Source: Eledone cirrhosa (lineage: Eukaryota; Mollusca; Cephalopoda; Octopoda; Eledonidae). Taken from it: a stretch of DNA of 64,000 nt. Shown one piece after another: positions 1 to 13,234 of this stretch. The stretch covers positions 349,413,700-349,477,699 of the forward strand of contig OZ024743.1 of assembly GCA_964016885.1 (NCBI GenBank). The letters run 5' to 3'. The position numbers and the translations under genes were made by a program. The notes beneath the pieces are model-generated. The model ran no database searches and was not told where the DNA came from. It saw only the letters and a program-made list of their open reading frames with translations. Within the stretch, counting starts at the first letter, position 1, and each line of letters starts with the position of its first letter.

Positions 1-251
1 GTTAGCTATGTAAAGTTATCCATCCTTTGTCTTTCTGTCTGTTTGTCGAGTTCTCTTCATAATAGTTTTGAAATATTCGCAACAAAGTATAAGAATGTCA
101 TACCTTTTATTTCAGTCTTGATTTACAGCCATTGCTGTGTTCATCTGTCAAAGATAGGGGCCATTATTGTTATATACCCTTAACACTCAGTACATATCTC
201 CCCATCGCACATAGACATTACACATATACAATCACATATGCCATCATAATG

Positions 252-433
252 CTTCTTCTTCTTCTTCTTCTTCTTCTTCTTCTTCTTCTTCTTCTTCTTC
301 TTCTTCTTCTTCTTCTTCTTCTTCTTCTTCTTCTTCTTCTTCTTCTTCTTCTTCTTCTTCTTCTTCTTCTTCGTCTTCTTCTTCTTCTTCTTCTTCTTCT
401 TCTTCTTCTTCTTCTTCTTCTTCTTCTTCTTCT
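252..433. repeat. (CTT)n / (AAG)n microsatellite
   Basis: About 60 uninterrupted CTT triplets with one TCGTCT interruption near 372. Open frames across it (poly-Leu on +, poly-Glu on -) are translations of the repeat and are not taken as genes. The 250 bases before it hold nothing I recognise; 480-530 after it is a short GAT-rich stretch. Confidence 0.97.
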
Positions 434-683
434 ACAATTGCTCTTGGGATATTAATTATGGTGATGTGGGTAGTGTTGGTCATGTTGTTGCTGATGATGA
501 CGACGACAACAAGGATGATGATGATGATGATTACTCACGTCACTGCCAACAACCACACATGAAATGTAAACAGGTTTTACGTCTCTTATTTGATATTATT
601 TTCTTTATTTGTCTGACTGATATTTGTTTTTTCTTGTGAGTTTTCGAGATATTCTAGAAGGGTAGGAGTGGACAAAGGTTGAG

Positions 684-845
684 TGAATGTTTAAGAAGAT
701 TGCTTTGCAATCATTTGGTCCCATGCTGGATCCCACTTCGTGGCATTTTGACCATTTACCATAGCCTCGGATCGATGCCTGACTTCTGTGTAAAATTGGG
801 TAGAACAAATCTGTGTGAAACCCATCAAAAGAACTGTAACTGCGA
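684..845 (+). mobile_element. Degraded tRNA-derived SINE (cephalopod type)
   Basis: The order of segments matches a common octopus tRNA-type SINE as I remember it: an AGATTGCTTTGCAATCA head, a box-B-like stretch ending GGATCCCACTTCGTGGCA, then CCATAGCCTCGG and a GTAGAA block. It is heavily diverged and has no clear tail, so it is an old copy. Open frames crossing it are chance ORFs. Assignment rests on remembered consensus order, not an alignment. Confidence 0.6.
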
Positions 846-1814
846 TTCAATTGCTCAGTCATTTCACAAACTGAATCTGATTGTGAATTACTTTGCGTGC
901 ACAACTGTCTGTAGAATGATCAGTTATTTGCCCATAAATTTCATGAGCAAACTTTTCCGTTGATCAATCAAGTGCAACACATGATCTTGGTTTTCTATGC
1001 AGTGCATTGATAGTTGGAATTGGGTAGGAAGCTGACATTTGTCTTAACCCACTTTTATTTTTTAACATGTTATTGGACGATCTCACATCTTTGATATATG
1101 TGTCCGTCATCTTCTTTCCATAATATTGCTAAATTAATATTTTGACTACATTAGAATAACTTTTCATTAATTAAAATCAAATTTCAAAGCGATAAGACCT
1201 GAACGTTTTGCTCTGGTGGATCCCCACACTCTGAAGTAGGGAATTTTATGTCTCGAAATATTAGGACAAAAAGCAAAATAATAATAAATTCCAGGTAATA
1301 GAAACTGTTTAATTGCTTTCATTGAAACTAAATTTTACCTCTATTTTTGCATTGTCTTAGCCTTCTTAAAACATATCATTTTCTACATTTTACGAATTTT
1401 CATTACTTTAGCTTCTAAGGTTGACAAGATTGATAATTACTTCATTTGAATCCTAAAATTACAGCAATAAAGTTAAATATGACTATGTTGGTAAAGATTG
1501 TTTTGAGGCTTTCACAGTCTGCGTCATTCAAGCATATTCTTTCTTTGACTTGTTCATTTATATAAATTTCTAGCAGTTCTTTAAACGTGTTCTAAGTGTT
1601 GTTGATATTGTCAGCTGCAGTACTCCGGTCAAAAGGTTTTTGCACACCAAGTAAATTAGATAGAGAGCTTTTGACGGAACCACTCTTTTTTCGTTCGTGA
1701 TTTGCTTAATTTGTTTTTATGATTGTTATGATTGTCCATGTAACGGTTTTAACGCCTCTAAAAATGTATTTATTTCATTAACGTTGCGTATCCCTACTCT
1801 ACTAAATATCAACA
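846..1814. other. AT-rich DNA, nothing recognised
   Basis: About 1 kb of AT-rich sequence without a long frame, repeat or RNA-gene signature that I can recognise. Confidence 0.7.
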
Positions 1815-1867
1815 TATATACATACACACACATATGTACATATATGCATATGTATATGCATATATAC

Positions 1868-1911
<44 letters not shown>

Positions 1912-1971
1912 ATATGTGTGTGTGTGGGGTGTTGTATACAAGTATAAGTACATACACATACACACACACAC

Positions 1972-2002
<31 letters not shown>

Positions 2003-2100
2003 CGCATATACATATATATATAAATATATATATATATTTCGTTTCTAATTGGCAACATGACCCTCCCAAAGTATAACAATATATATATATACATATATAT
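1815..2100. repeat. Compound (TA)n/(CA)n/(TG)n microsatellite
   Basis: Imperfect mixture of TATA, CATA, TGTG and CACA runs. The Tyr/Ile/His-rich frames on both strands are translations of these dinucleotides. Confidence 0.95.
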
Positions 2101-2210
2101 TTATTATAAATATTTACTCTACGGTTCTTATATATCTGATATATATTTATTCTTATCGAGCCCTCTTTGAATTTTCGTCTTCAAATTTATTATTATTACT
2201 ATATATATAA

Positions 2211-2403
2211 AGGCGATGGATTGGCAGTATCGGTAGAGGGTCGGACGCCATGCTTTGCAGGAAAGAGTTACGGCCCTTTATGATCTGAGTTCAAATCTCG
2301 CCGAGGTTAACTTTGCCTTTCATCCTTACGGGGTCGATAAAATAAAGTACCAGTAATACACTGGAATAATTGCTGGCCTTGTGCCAAAAGTAGAAACAAT
2401 TAC
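2211..2403 (+). mobile_element. tRNA-derived SINE (cephalopod type), copy 1
   Basis: Internal RNA polymerase III promoter elements are readable: box A TTGGCAGTATCGG at 2,221 and a box-B-like GAGTTCAAATCTC near 2,287. They are followed by the family body (CGAGGTTAACTTTGCCTTT, GTCGATAAAATAAAGTACC) and the end GCTGGCCTTGTGCC plus AGTAGAAACAATT. SINEs of this layout are known from octopus and squid genomes. It is moved by a LINE partner in trans and encodes no protein. Confidence 0.9.
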
Positions 2404-3127
2404 TATATATATATATATATATAGACACACATACACACACATATATTTATATACATTTTTTTTCCATATATCTCTAAGACATGCATAAGTATTTAGATAA
2501 ACATGTGTGCATGTTTGCATCCCTCACCCTTTTTCATACCAAAAAAAAAATATATATATATATATATTTGCCATTTCCATTTGTATTCTATTTTTTAACG
2601 TATTTCTTTTTTATTCTTGTATCCTTCTCTTAAAATTAAGATTCCGATACATAAACGCTTCTTAGTTCAAATTTTGACACCTCACTCTTGGAGTAACTTC
2701 GTCATATTTTGGTGCTAAAATACCCCTTATTATCACAGAAGCACCAAAAACATTTTTATAGAATGTTTAGAGGGAGAGAATTAACATGAGTTATTGCTCG
2801 TTTTAAGAACACCAGCTGCTCCTTAGATATCATCACTAGAGTTCACTCTGTCACAAGCAATTCGGCCCAGGTCTCTCATTTTTTTATACATTTCTTCCTG
2901 CCCTTCCGCGTACCGTTCCCTCTATCCTATCAGTCTCAGACGCTCCGAAAAACGTGTTTGGACGGAAACTGCAAGCGAATGGGAGTAAACACGTAATAAA
3001 GAAATTGAGCCTTGTAGATTATACGTATGCATCTTCCTCCAATTATGTATGCAGATTGGTTTCCATTCATGATTTGAGCTTGATTTAGGTTTTGAATTCA
3101 ATAAAAAAATGAGTAACTAAATATATG

Positions 3128-3257
3128 GGACTATACACACACAGACACACACTCACACACACACACATACACACACACATACACTCACATACATAAATAC
3201 ACATACATAAATACACACACACAAACACACACAGACACACACATATATATATATATA
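3128..3257. repeat. (CA)n microsatellite, interrupted
   Basis: CACACA runs broken by CATA, CAGA and CACT units, ending in a short (TA)n. Confidence 0.95.
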
Positions 3258-3442
3258 GTAATAATAATAAATGTGAAGACTAAAATCCAAAGAGGGCTTG
3301 ATAAGGATAAATAAATATCAGATATATAAGAACCGTTGAGCAAAGATTGACTTTTTTAGAAGATCCCGTTAAGGGTGAAAGCAACGATTCTTCGCTTAAA
3401 CTTTCATCTGTTATTTTAATAAATATATAAATATATATATAA

Positions 3443-3775
3443 ATATTAAAACAATGAAATTAAACACAAAATAGTTAATTCATAGTAAAACTCATTATTT
3501 TACGATCGTTTTGGGGCGTAGTACCCCGTATGTCCATTCAATTACTGATCTGTGTAAAATATTACAAAATATCATAATAAGAAAAAATACATACGTCTTC
3601 GCTACCCGCCGTCTTCAGTGTTTTTTTACTATGATATTTTGTAATATTTTACATAGATCAAATAATTGAATGGGCATACGGAGAACTACTTCCCAGAAAC
3701 GATCGTAAAATAATGAGATTTTCTATGAATTAACCTTTTTGTGTATAATTTCATTGTTTTAATATTTCTATTTTT
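3443..3775. mobile_element. Foldback element, about 140-bp arms
   Basis: The left arm (about 3,443-3,583) and right arm (about 3,628-3,775) are inverted copies. AATATTACAAAATATCAT on the left pairs with ATGATATTTTGTAATATT on the right, and TTTTACGATCGTTT pairs with AACGATCGTAAAA. Arm identity is roughly 85 percent and the loop is about 44 bases. There is no coding capacity, so this is a MITE- or foldback-like element of unknown family. Confidence 0.75.
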
Positions 3776-4267
3776 TACTCTGTATCCAATGATTATATCG
3801 TTGAAAATGTTGTATTTTAAACTTTACTTCACGACATCTTCTACATACGGATTACATTGAGTTTTTCATACGGTTTAGACCCTACCATTGATTGGTAGAT
3901 TTATCTGTATATATATACGGGTATATCATCTGATGTTCTAACCTGTTGTTTATAGCAAACGATTCTTCGGTTATATTCTGCGTGAATGTTTCCTACATTT
4001 TCTATGAATTTTATAACTCCCTATCGCTTCGACGTTTCGATACACTGCATTGAAAAGTTGTTAACTTTAGCTTTCTAGCTTAGACAGATATTGTTGTCAA
4101 TGTTTAGAGCAGTCAGCCGATATCTGAAGAAAACGAAGTTCGATTATTTGTAACGGCGTTTAACTTCATTTTCCCGTCCATGGCAGTATCTAACCCGATT
4201 TTCTAAACTATTAATAATAGCAACTGAGAGTGTTTGAAGTTATTGTCTGCGTCTAACTGTTCTGCGT
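3776..4267. other. AT-rich DNA, nothing recognised
   Basis: No frame, repeat or RNA-gene signature recognised between the two foldback elements. Confidence 0.6.
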
Positions 4268-4300
4268 TACACACATACACACAATCACACTCATACGAAT

Positions 4301-4348
<48 letters not shown>

Positions 4349-4349
<1 letters not shown>

Positions 4350-4862
4350 AGTGGTTACACAACAGTTAGTTCACCATACTGATCACAATTGTTTCACCTT
4401 AGCGGATCCTCAGCTCGTAATGGACAAAGATATACGGAACGTGAATGACAACCGTAAGGACGCGCATGCGCAGAAACGGTCACTTCACACAAAATTGCGT
4501 GCGAGAGGTGTAAGGGAGATAACACAATAGCGATTGCCTAAACCAAGATTTGAATTCTTCACACGTAGTCCACACGGGTGGAAACAACTATTACATAACT
4601 ACAAAGCTCCGGATTGAATTACAACAACATCCTAATTTTCTTATCAACTAGAAACTTTCGGACTTTCGTAGTTTTCTCCTTTAAACCTCTCGCATGCAAT
4701 TTTGTATTGCTTGGTTGAAGTGACCGTTTCTGCGCATGCGCCTCCATACGATTGTCCTTCCCGTTCCGTATGACCATGTCCATTACGAGCTGAGGATCCG
4801 AATCCGTTAAGGTGAAACAATTGTGCTCGGTATGGTGAACTAACTGTTGTGTAAACACTTCT
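4349..4862. mobile_element. Foldback element, about 175-bp arms
   Basis: The left arm 4,349-4,521 and right arm 4,676-4,862 are inverted copies. CACAACAGTTAGTTCACCAT pairs with ATGGTGAACTAACTGTTGTG, and both carry GCGCATGCGCAGAAACGGTC in opposite orientation. The loop is about 155 bases and AT-rich. Frames across it are mirror images of each other and are not genes. A (CA)n(TA)n(GA)n tract (4,268-4,350) abuts the left end and a (TA)n tract follows the right end, consistent with insertion beside microsatellites. Confidence 0.8.
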
Positions 4863-4913
4863 ACCTTACTCGTCCCACAAACCGAGTACTCTACCTCTAT
4901 GGATACTACCTTG

Positions 4914-5022
<109 letters not shown>

Positions 5023-5163
5023 CGATAAGATCCCAGACCTCATTCGCTTAACGATAGGGATGGGGTTCATGAAATTGAACGGAGGAAACAATGTTTATAT
5101 TGGTCCTTGCTATTTTAGCAATAGCAATATAGATCTATATATGAATAAATATATATATATATA

Positions 5164-5960
5164 ATGGCTGTAAACTTTGCTAGGAGTATTGCACGTTTAG
5201 GCTACGGCCAGCGACACGGACTTGTAACATATCCTGAACAAGCAATGCCTATGCTTTGGAGGTTTTTTAAGTGTCTATGTTACCGTCGTGTTGTTGTCTG
5301 GCATGTTCGTATAGTACTGAACCGTTTTTTCGTTCTTTTAGTTCCCCCCAGTGTTGGTCTATCCTTTCACATATGCTACGAGCTGTTCGCATATTTATGT
5401 TGTTGTTATGTTTCTGCAAGTACCCCCTGTACATCTTATGCTATAGACTACGTTTCTAGTTTTACAGTTTATCCGGGGGTTTACCTTACATATGATACAT
5501 TTCCTATTAGTACAGTGGGTTTTCTTGAAAGGGTAGGTTTTGCTGATCAGGGATGTTATGGTGGTTCGTGGCTTTTCTACCACCTTAATGTTTAAGTGGG
5601 TCTTTCTCGGGGCCTTTCTACACTGGTTAGCTAATTTCCCTCCAGGGGTAGCGTCCACAAACACGACACTCTGGTATCTCTGGTTGTCGTACCATGAGGT
5701 GGCCTTCCCTATCTTATGTCTAGCCCTATCTAAGCTATTCCATGATTTGCTCCTGTATAATGGGCAAATTCGTTTCATGTTCAGTTCTATGAGGGTCTTA
5801 TACTTCTCCGTGGCTCCTTCGTATACTCTGATTATGTCTCTTTGGTTGTAGCCAGAGAACTGCATGCGGTTGATGAAGTGTTGGATGTGTCTTTCCATTT
5901 CTGTTGGGTCGAAGAATACGATGGAAGGCCTTCCATTTCGACCGTGCGGGTGCTGCTGAC
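5164..5960 (-). pseudogene. Penelope-like element fragment: RT C-terminus, linker and GIY-YIG endonuclease
   Basis: Read from about 5,960 leftward on the minus strand, the sequence gives the tail of a Penelope-like reverse transcriptase (MERHIQHFINRMQFSGYNQR), a linker containing YQSVVFVDATPGGKLANQC, and the Cys motif HCTNRKCIICK followed by NVVYSIRC. That Cys cluster normally precedes the GIY-YIG nuclease. A frame break near 5,395 separates it from the next block (ARSICERIDQHWGELKERK, then VLYEHARQQHDG), which is the middle of GIY-YIG. The catalytic RT core is absent on the upstream side, and homology is lost below about 5,270. The same family is better preserved at 26,430-28,680. Its 5' end abuts an oppositely oriented Penelope-like fragment. 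It is dead: truncated at both ends and frameshifted. Confidence 0.85.
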
Positions 5961-5964
5961 TCCG

Positions 5965-6657
5965 GAAGTACACCAAACAGATATGGATTTACCACCTGCA
6001 AGAACCCTCCATACAACATCCTGCTGGAACTCTTTGAGAAAGATCTATTTAACGTCGTCAGGAGCATTAAATTCAAAAAGCATTATAGACACAAGAATAA
6101 TTTCCTCACAAAATTAGCACACCTAGAAAAACATTTTTAAATAGCCACCTCTTATATGTTATGTCTGACAAAACTAAAAACCTATACACCATGACTCCTG
6201 AAACTTACAAATCTTTCCTTGTTAAGGAACTTAATAAAAACTATTAAAAAAACTATACCCTCCAGTGTAAACTTACTTAACCGAAAAGCCCAGGCTTTGG
6301 TTAAGGACTTAAATCTGGATAGATTTACCCACCCTTATGTACCTACAACCCCAAGGTTTTCTCTCAAGGATCACAAGCCAAACTTTATAGAGAACCCATC
6401 TATTAGACTTATAAGCCCAACCTCATCTGACTTGGGTCGTATCAGTAAGAACATCCTTGATAGGATCATCCTTGAGCTACGAGATGATATCACCTACAAG
6501 CTGTGGTCCAACACCGGCCAAGTCATTAGATGGTTCTCCGATCTAAGGTCCAATGAATATATGAGGTTCCTCCAATTTGACATTGACAGCTACTACGCTT
6601 CAATAATCCCGGTACTGCTCAACAAAGTATTAACTCTAGCCACCACCAACTCCAATT
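5965..6657 (+). pseudogene. Penelope-like element fragment: N-terminal part of RT
   Basis: Plus-strand frames read GFTTCKNPPYNILLELFEKD, an AT-rich broken stretch, then FSLKDHKPNF, IRLISPTSSDLGRISKNILD and QFDIDSYYASI. The order (K)DHKP, RLI(N/S)P, GxISK..LD and a D-x-SYY-like motif A is the start of the reverse transcriptase of Penelope-like elements of the PLE1 type at 19,575. Stops interrupt it near 6,140-6,215. The copy ends abruptly at about 6,657, where a dispersed repeat begins, so motifs B, C (YRDD) and the endonuclease are missing. It faces the minus-strand fragment on its left head-to-head. Confidence 0.82.
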
Positions 6658-8336
<1,679 letters not shown>

Positions 8337-8370
<34 letters not shown>

Positions 8371-8693
8371 ATGTGTGTCTGTCTGTGTGTGTGTGTGTGC
8401 TTGTTTGTATCTGTGTGTATTGTGTTTGTTTGTGTATGTATGTATGTATGTATGCATGTACTTATGTATGTATGTATTTAACTTACCTTGCGGTGAGAAA
8501 AAAAAATGTGACGTTTCAAAGAAAACATAAATGACATTTACAAAACCTATCACCACTGCATCTAGTTTTGAAGTTTAAGTACATACATATACACGCACAC
8601 ATATAGGAGTATTCAGAATTTCCCACTCATATCTATACCAAATCTCTTATGCATATATATATATATACACCCATGTCATTCGTACACATATAT

Positions 8694-8726
<33 letters not shown>

Positions 8727-8733
8727 ATAAATC

Positions 8734-8811
<78 letters not shown>

Positions 8812-8893
8812 AATACACACAAACACACACACACACATATATATATGTGTGTGTGGGGGGGGGTATATATATGCATATATATATACGCACACG

Positions 8894-8975
<82 letters not shown>

Positions 8976-9005
8976 TATATAGTTATATATATATATAAAT
9001 ATATA
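8337..9005. repeat. Compound dinucleotide microsatellites
   Basis: Two blocks: 8,337-8,475 is (TA)n then (TG)n then (TATG)n; 8,657-9,005 mixes (TA)n, (CA)n, (TG)n, a run of nine G and a long (CA)n at 8,896-8,942. The many Tyr/Ile/Cys/Val frames on both strands are repeat translations. Confidence 0.95.
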
Positions 9006-9299
9006 TTTGCATGTTTATAAATCGAGACAGTTTTGAAAATGTGATGTAATTTCATGTAAGTGCCACCGTGGTGTAGCTGCTCTGCTGGCTGGCTTGTTTG
9101 TTGATTCGCTGGGTTGTCGATGATGTATTGTTGTGTAATCGGTGTTCGGTGTTAGATGTGGGGTGGTGTTTGATGGAATAGTGCAGTCAGCTAGTAAACG
9201 ATTAAATTCAATCAAAAAATGAAGAAAAAAAAAACTCTCTTGAATTTGATTTTTAAAGCATTCGATCTTCCGATGTGATTAGAATCCAATTGATAAATA

Positions 9300-10020
9300 A
9301 GTTTCATGTATTTCTGCGCAATGATAGTAGTGGTTGTCATGGTGGTCATGACGGTTGTGTTGGTTCCGATAGTCGCATTGGTTATGGGAGTCCTGGTGGC
9401 TGTGATGACGGTGGCATTTATGATTGTTTTGGTCGATGTATTGTTTTTATAACTGGTGTTTCTGATGAACATGGTTTTTGAGAAGATTGTCGTGATTGTG
9501 ATGTTTATGGTGGCTGTGGTGTTTGTGATTGTCGTTCTGTAGGGGTGGTTACGGTGGTTGTGATATTTGTGGCAGTTGCGGTGGTGGTTCTGGTTATTCT
9601 GGCTGTGTTTGTTGTGGTTGTTTTGTTGCTTGTGAAGGTATCACTGGCAGTTTTATTAGTAGTGATGGTGGAAATGCCAGTTATTCTAGTTAATTAAATG
9701 ATCGATCTGGCTCTGATTATTAGAAAAATTGTTTCATAATTTGATTGCTACAACTATGTTCGTAATGGTGACACTATTGGATTTAGTGGATGTATTGCTG
9801 CTGCCAGTGGTGATGTTTTTGCTAATGGAAGTGGTTTATACCTTTTGTGGCTTTGGATGCGGTTGTATTTGCAGCGTTATTGTTGCTAGTGCTGAACCCG
9901 ATATGTTTCAACAACGCTATGTTGGTGGTTGTCGTAGTTGAAGTCATGTTGGCAGTTGTGATATAGTAAAATATGTTGATTTTGCTTCTATTTGAATCGA
10001 TAGTTTTAATGATTATATAC
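9300..10020. repeat. Degenerate GT-rich triplet-like tract
   Basis: About 700 bases on the plus strand are dominated by GTT/GGT/GTG/GAT triplets, with strong strand asymmetry (few C on +). It looks like a decayed trinucleotide array related to (GGT)n or (GAT)n. Short frames (Gly-, Val-rich on +, Asn/Thr-rich on -) follow from the composition. The 295 bases before it and 380 after it show nothing else. Confidence 0.6.
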
Positions 10021-10409
10021 ATTGGGGTAGCTACAATGTATCCAGCTGCTTTCTCTAGTAATGATTGAATAGACTGTGATGCCGGTGGATGTAGTGTTAA
10101 TGGTAGTTGTAATAATCGTAGAATTGACTACAGCAAATCGTCCTTCACTTAGTTGTTGTTCGGTTAAGGTTGTGATAATTATCATTTAACTTAGCCTAGC
10201 TATTTCAAAGGCTTAGAATGCATAGAGGCAGCGGTAAAGTAAAATGTTGAAAGGGTGTAGTAACGGTAGTGACGGTTCTTAAAAGTTGTAGTAATGGTGA
10301 TATTTGGGATTTGTCGTGGCAGAGTGGTTATTTCACATCTCATCAGATAGATGTTCTTTCTAGGAGGAAAGTGTCAAACAAAGGTCGTTATTAGAGACAG
10401 CTCTGCTAA

Positions 10410-10640
10410 AAGCGGATGAGGCCTCAGAAGATATATTCATATCAAGGGCGAGTAAAATTCCCGAGTTCTCTCCAGCGGTCCCTGTCCTTCATTATCGCCG
10501 ATATGCCCTGCGTCTCCCAGAGACCAGTGTCTGTCCTTAGGGCATCAATATATGTCAACCTCGGTCTCACTGTTCTAGTGTGTCCGTGTAGGGGCTCCCA
10601 TAAGAGCACTGGGTGCAGTGTCAACTCTGAATGTCGGTGA
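10410..10640 (-). pseudogene. Non-LTR retrotransposon (LINE) C-terminal remnant
   Basis: The minus strand from about 10,624 reads LLWEPLHG, then TVRPRLTYIDALRTDTGL and IMKDRDRWRELG. The pattern W-x-P-x-HG, (G)RP-x-x-TY-x-D-x-L-x-x-DTGL and M-x-DR-x-x-WR is the extreme C-terminus of many animal LINE ORF2 proteins, as I remember them. No RT core is present, so it is a 5'-truncated copy. The clade cannot be fixed from this tail. Confidence 0.7.
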
Positions 10641-10650
10641 GCATCACCAT

Positions 10651-10680
10651 CTCACAAATACACACATACTGAAAAACACT

Positions 10681-10742
<62 letters not shown>

Positions 10743-10772
10743 AGTGTTTTTCAGTATATGTGTATCTGCGAC
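10651..10772. repeat. Palindrome with (TA)n core
   Basis: GAGTGTTTTTCAGTAT on the right (from 10,742) is the exact inverse of ATACTGAAAAACACTC on the left. The arms of about 60 bp meet within a (TA)n tract at about 10,711 with no spacer. Such a sequence can extrude as a cruciform. It may be a minimal foldback element. Confidence 0.85.
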
Positions 10773-11442
10773 GCAACTAAAAAATAACTGGGTTCTTTCG
10801 GTTCAAAGTATAGAATAAGTTTTCTCTAATATTATTGTTTGCAGAAGATTATATCTTTGCCCTCAGTGTTTGACATGCTCTCAAATTCTTCTGTTCTTTT
10901 CATACTGAAGTACATTCAGATACCATTTCCAGCTTATGTAGAAATGCTTTGTTATTTTTGTTAATTCAATACAGTTCACACTTGACTTAATTGATATAGA
11001 TATAAAGACCTGACATCTCACACCTTTAATGGAATCACCGTACTGACATGGCTATATGTGTTTATACTACATGTATATATATACACATACATACAAACAC
11101 AAATACGCACACCCACGCACGCACACACGCGCGCATACACACAAACAAATGTCACACAAACAACAGTCAAGATTAATCCATTACTGTGTATGTATAGATA
11201 TGTCTTAAACCTATATATCGGATGCTTACTGCGGAGGATAATCTATCTATATATTACTAAATGTCTTTGTTTGCTAGCTTGTCTGTAATGTAATACAGCG
11301 AACGAAAATGGCGCATAATGGGAAAATACATTGAAAGGAAGTTGCCCCTGAAATGGGAATACAAATGGAGTAAAACAAGTTTCGCGTAAATCGAAGCACG
11401 ATGTCCCGAGATATTAGTTTGTCAGGTTACCTTCATAAACAG
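10773..11442. other. AT-rich DNA, nothing recognised
   Basis: No gene recognised. A short (CA)-rich patch lies at 11,080-11,145. Confidence 0.6.
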
Positions 11443-11812
11443 AGAGAGAGAGAGAGAAGGATAGAGAGAAAGGGATAGTGGTTGTGAGAGAGTAGATTGA
11501 AAGAGGGATTTAGAGAGAGGGAGAGGCGACAGAGAAGGATAATGGAAGAGAGCTGGTGGTGCTGCTGTACATACGTGTGTGTGTGTGAGTGTGTGTGTGT
11601 ATATGTATATATATATATGTGTGTGTGTCTATGACTAGTGTATATAGATCACATACACCCATGTATATATATATATACACACACATACATATATATATAT
11701 ATAGAGAGAAACATACACATTTATATATATAAATACACACACATACATACATATATATATATATATAGAAACATACACATTTATATATATACATACACAC
11801 ATATATATTGAC
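11443..11812. repeat. (GA)n and compound (TG)/(TA)/(CA) microsatellites
   Basis: GAGA-rich 11,440-11,535, then alternating TG, TA and CA blocks at 11,570-11,812. ATAGAAACATACACATTTATATATA-like units repeat imperfectly at about 11,704 and 11,764. Confidence 0.9.
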
Positions 11813-12628
11813 CTTCCAGTTTCATTTCACATTATATACATGTCTGTGTATACTTTGATTATATAAAAGATATTTTTAAGTGGACCTAGTATACATTAAA
11901 ATTATCTTCCAAAAGAAGCACTAACAATATGGGAATTATTACTTTCACTGCAAGGTTATTACTACGGTGGGTAGACCTTAGAAGACCAAATATTGCATGT
12001 TTGTTGAGGTCGATTGGTGATATAGCCTCAAAGAATCTTCTTCGATCAATTACGGGTGCTCATTTCTTCACTCCACAGTGCAATATGTAAATATGACATG
12101 TATACACAAAGTGTATTTTCATATACACCGCCATACATCCTCGGTTAACCATGTGCAGTATAGGAATTGATATATATTTACCGCATATTTCAGCTGCTTA
12201 GTGCGTATTTGAATATAAAAATATATGGCGAGAAGATATGAAGTGTTCTCCCGTGTCAACTCATCAATATATGAAAAGGTATATATACTGACAATTTAAT
12301 TGTAGAAAAATTGACTTCATAATACGATTCTAGCGGTTTCAACTCACGGTTAATACATTCACATTGCAAAAGAAAATGTACTGATTTTCTTCTATAGGTG
12401 CCATTAAATGTTCACAGATTCCTACATATATATATATATGTATAATAGGTTGACGGTGCTAGCATGGGTATCACTGATAGGACCGGTTGCATCTCAGCGT
12501 TCTCAATAGGTAATGTTAAATAAACTCCCCGACTATATACATAGTTATTCGCTTCGATACAGCGCACGTAAACGGGTACCTTCAATTGTTCTCGATATCA
12601 ACTCGAGTTTCAGCCACACTTAATGCAA

Positions 12629-12687
<59 letters not shown>

Positions 12688-13234
12688 TACATATAGTTGT
12701 ATGGTTGCATGAAAAATGCATCCGTATGTGGTATGCCGGTTGAGCACTCGATGCTCGCGCAGAGCAAAGTATAATACTATAATGATATAGAATTCATATT
12801 TAAGGATTCATATTTAATAACATATTACATATGTTATTAAATATGTTATGATGCAACACTGAATCTTTGTTTCTTATCCTTACAGTATATATATATATAC
12901 ATATATATAGGAAACTGAAACCCGTAAATAGCATTAACAACAGACGATCATTACAAATAGCAGCTTAGAAGACTGTAGCGGTAGTGTGAATCGCCAGCAG
13001 CGGTAGGGTGAATCGAACTCTTGTTAGCCCTATGGCGGAAGTGACGAGGAACGTAGTTCCATTCCCCGTAGCGTATTCTGGACACTAATTTACGTCTGGA
13101 GATTTATTTTGCCCAATGTTCTAAGCTACTATTTAGAGAGATCAGTTGTTACAGTTGTTTACTACGTTTGGGATTCCTACATTTTCACCCAGTGCCTCGA
13201 TAGTTTATAAATATCATATAATATGAGAGCGTGA

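Larger units (their letters stand above)
2105..3350. repeat. Long-range inverted repeat pair enclosing a SINE
   Basis: Positions 2,105-2,210 read in reverse complement match 3,245-3,350 at roughly 85-90 percent by eye. Shared blocks include CAAAGAGGGCT, ATCAGATATATAAGAACCGT and AGTAATAATAATAAAT. The arms are about 105 bp and lie about 1.04 kb apart. The space holds a SINE (2,211-2,403), plain AT-rich DNA and a (CA)n tract. It could be the ends of a decayed terminal-inverted-repeat or Penelope-like element; no coding remnant is visible between the arms. Confidence 0.7.

Noticed and set aside
10318..10345. tRNA-like GTGGCAGAGTGGTTA
   Set aside because: It resembles a box A, but no box B follows at 30-60 bases and no acceptor stem can be paired.
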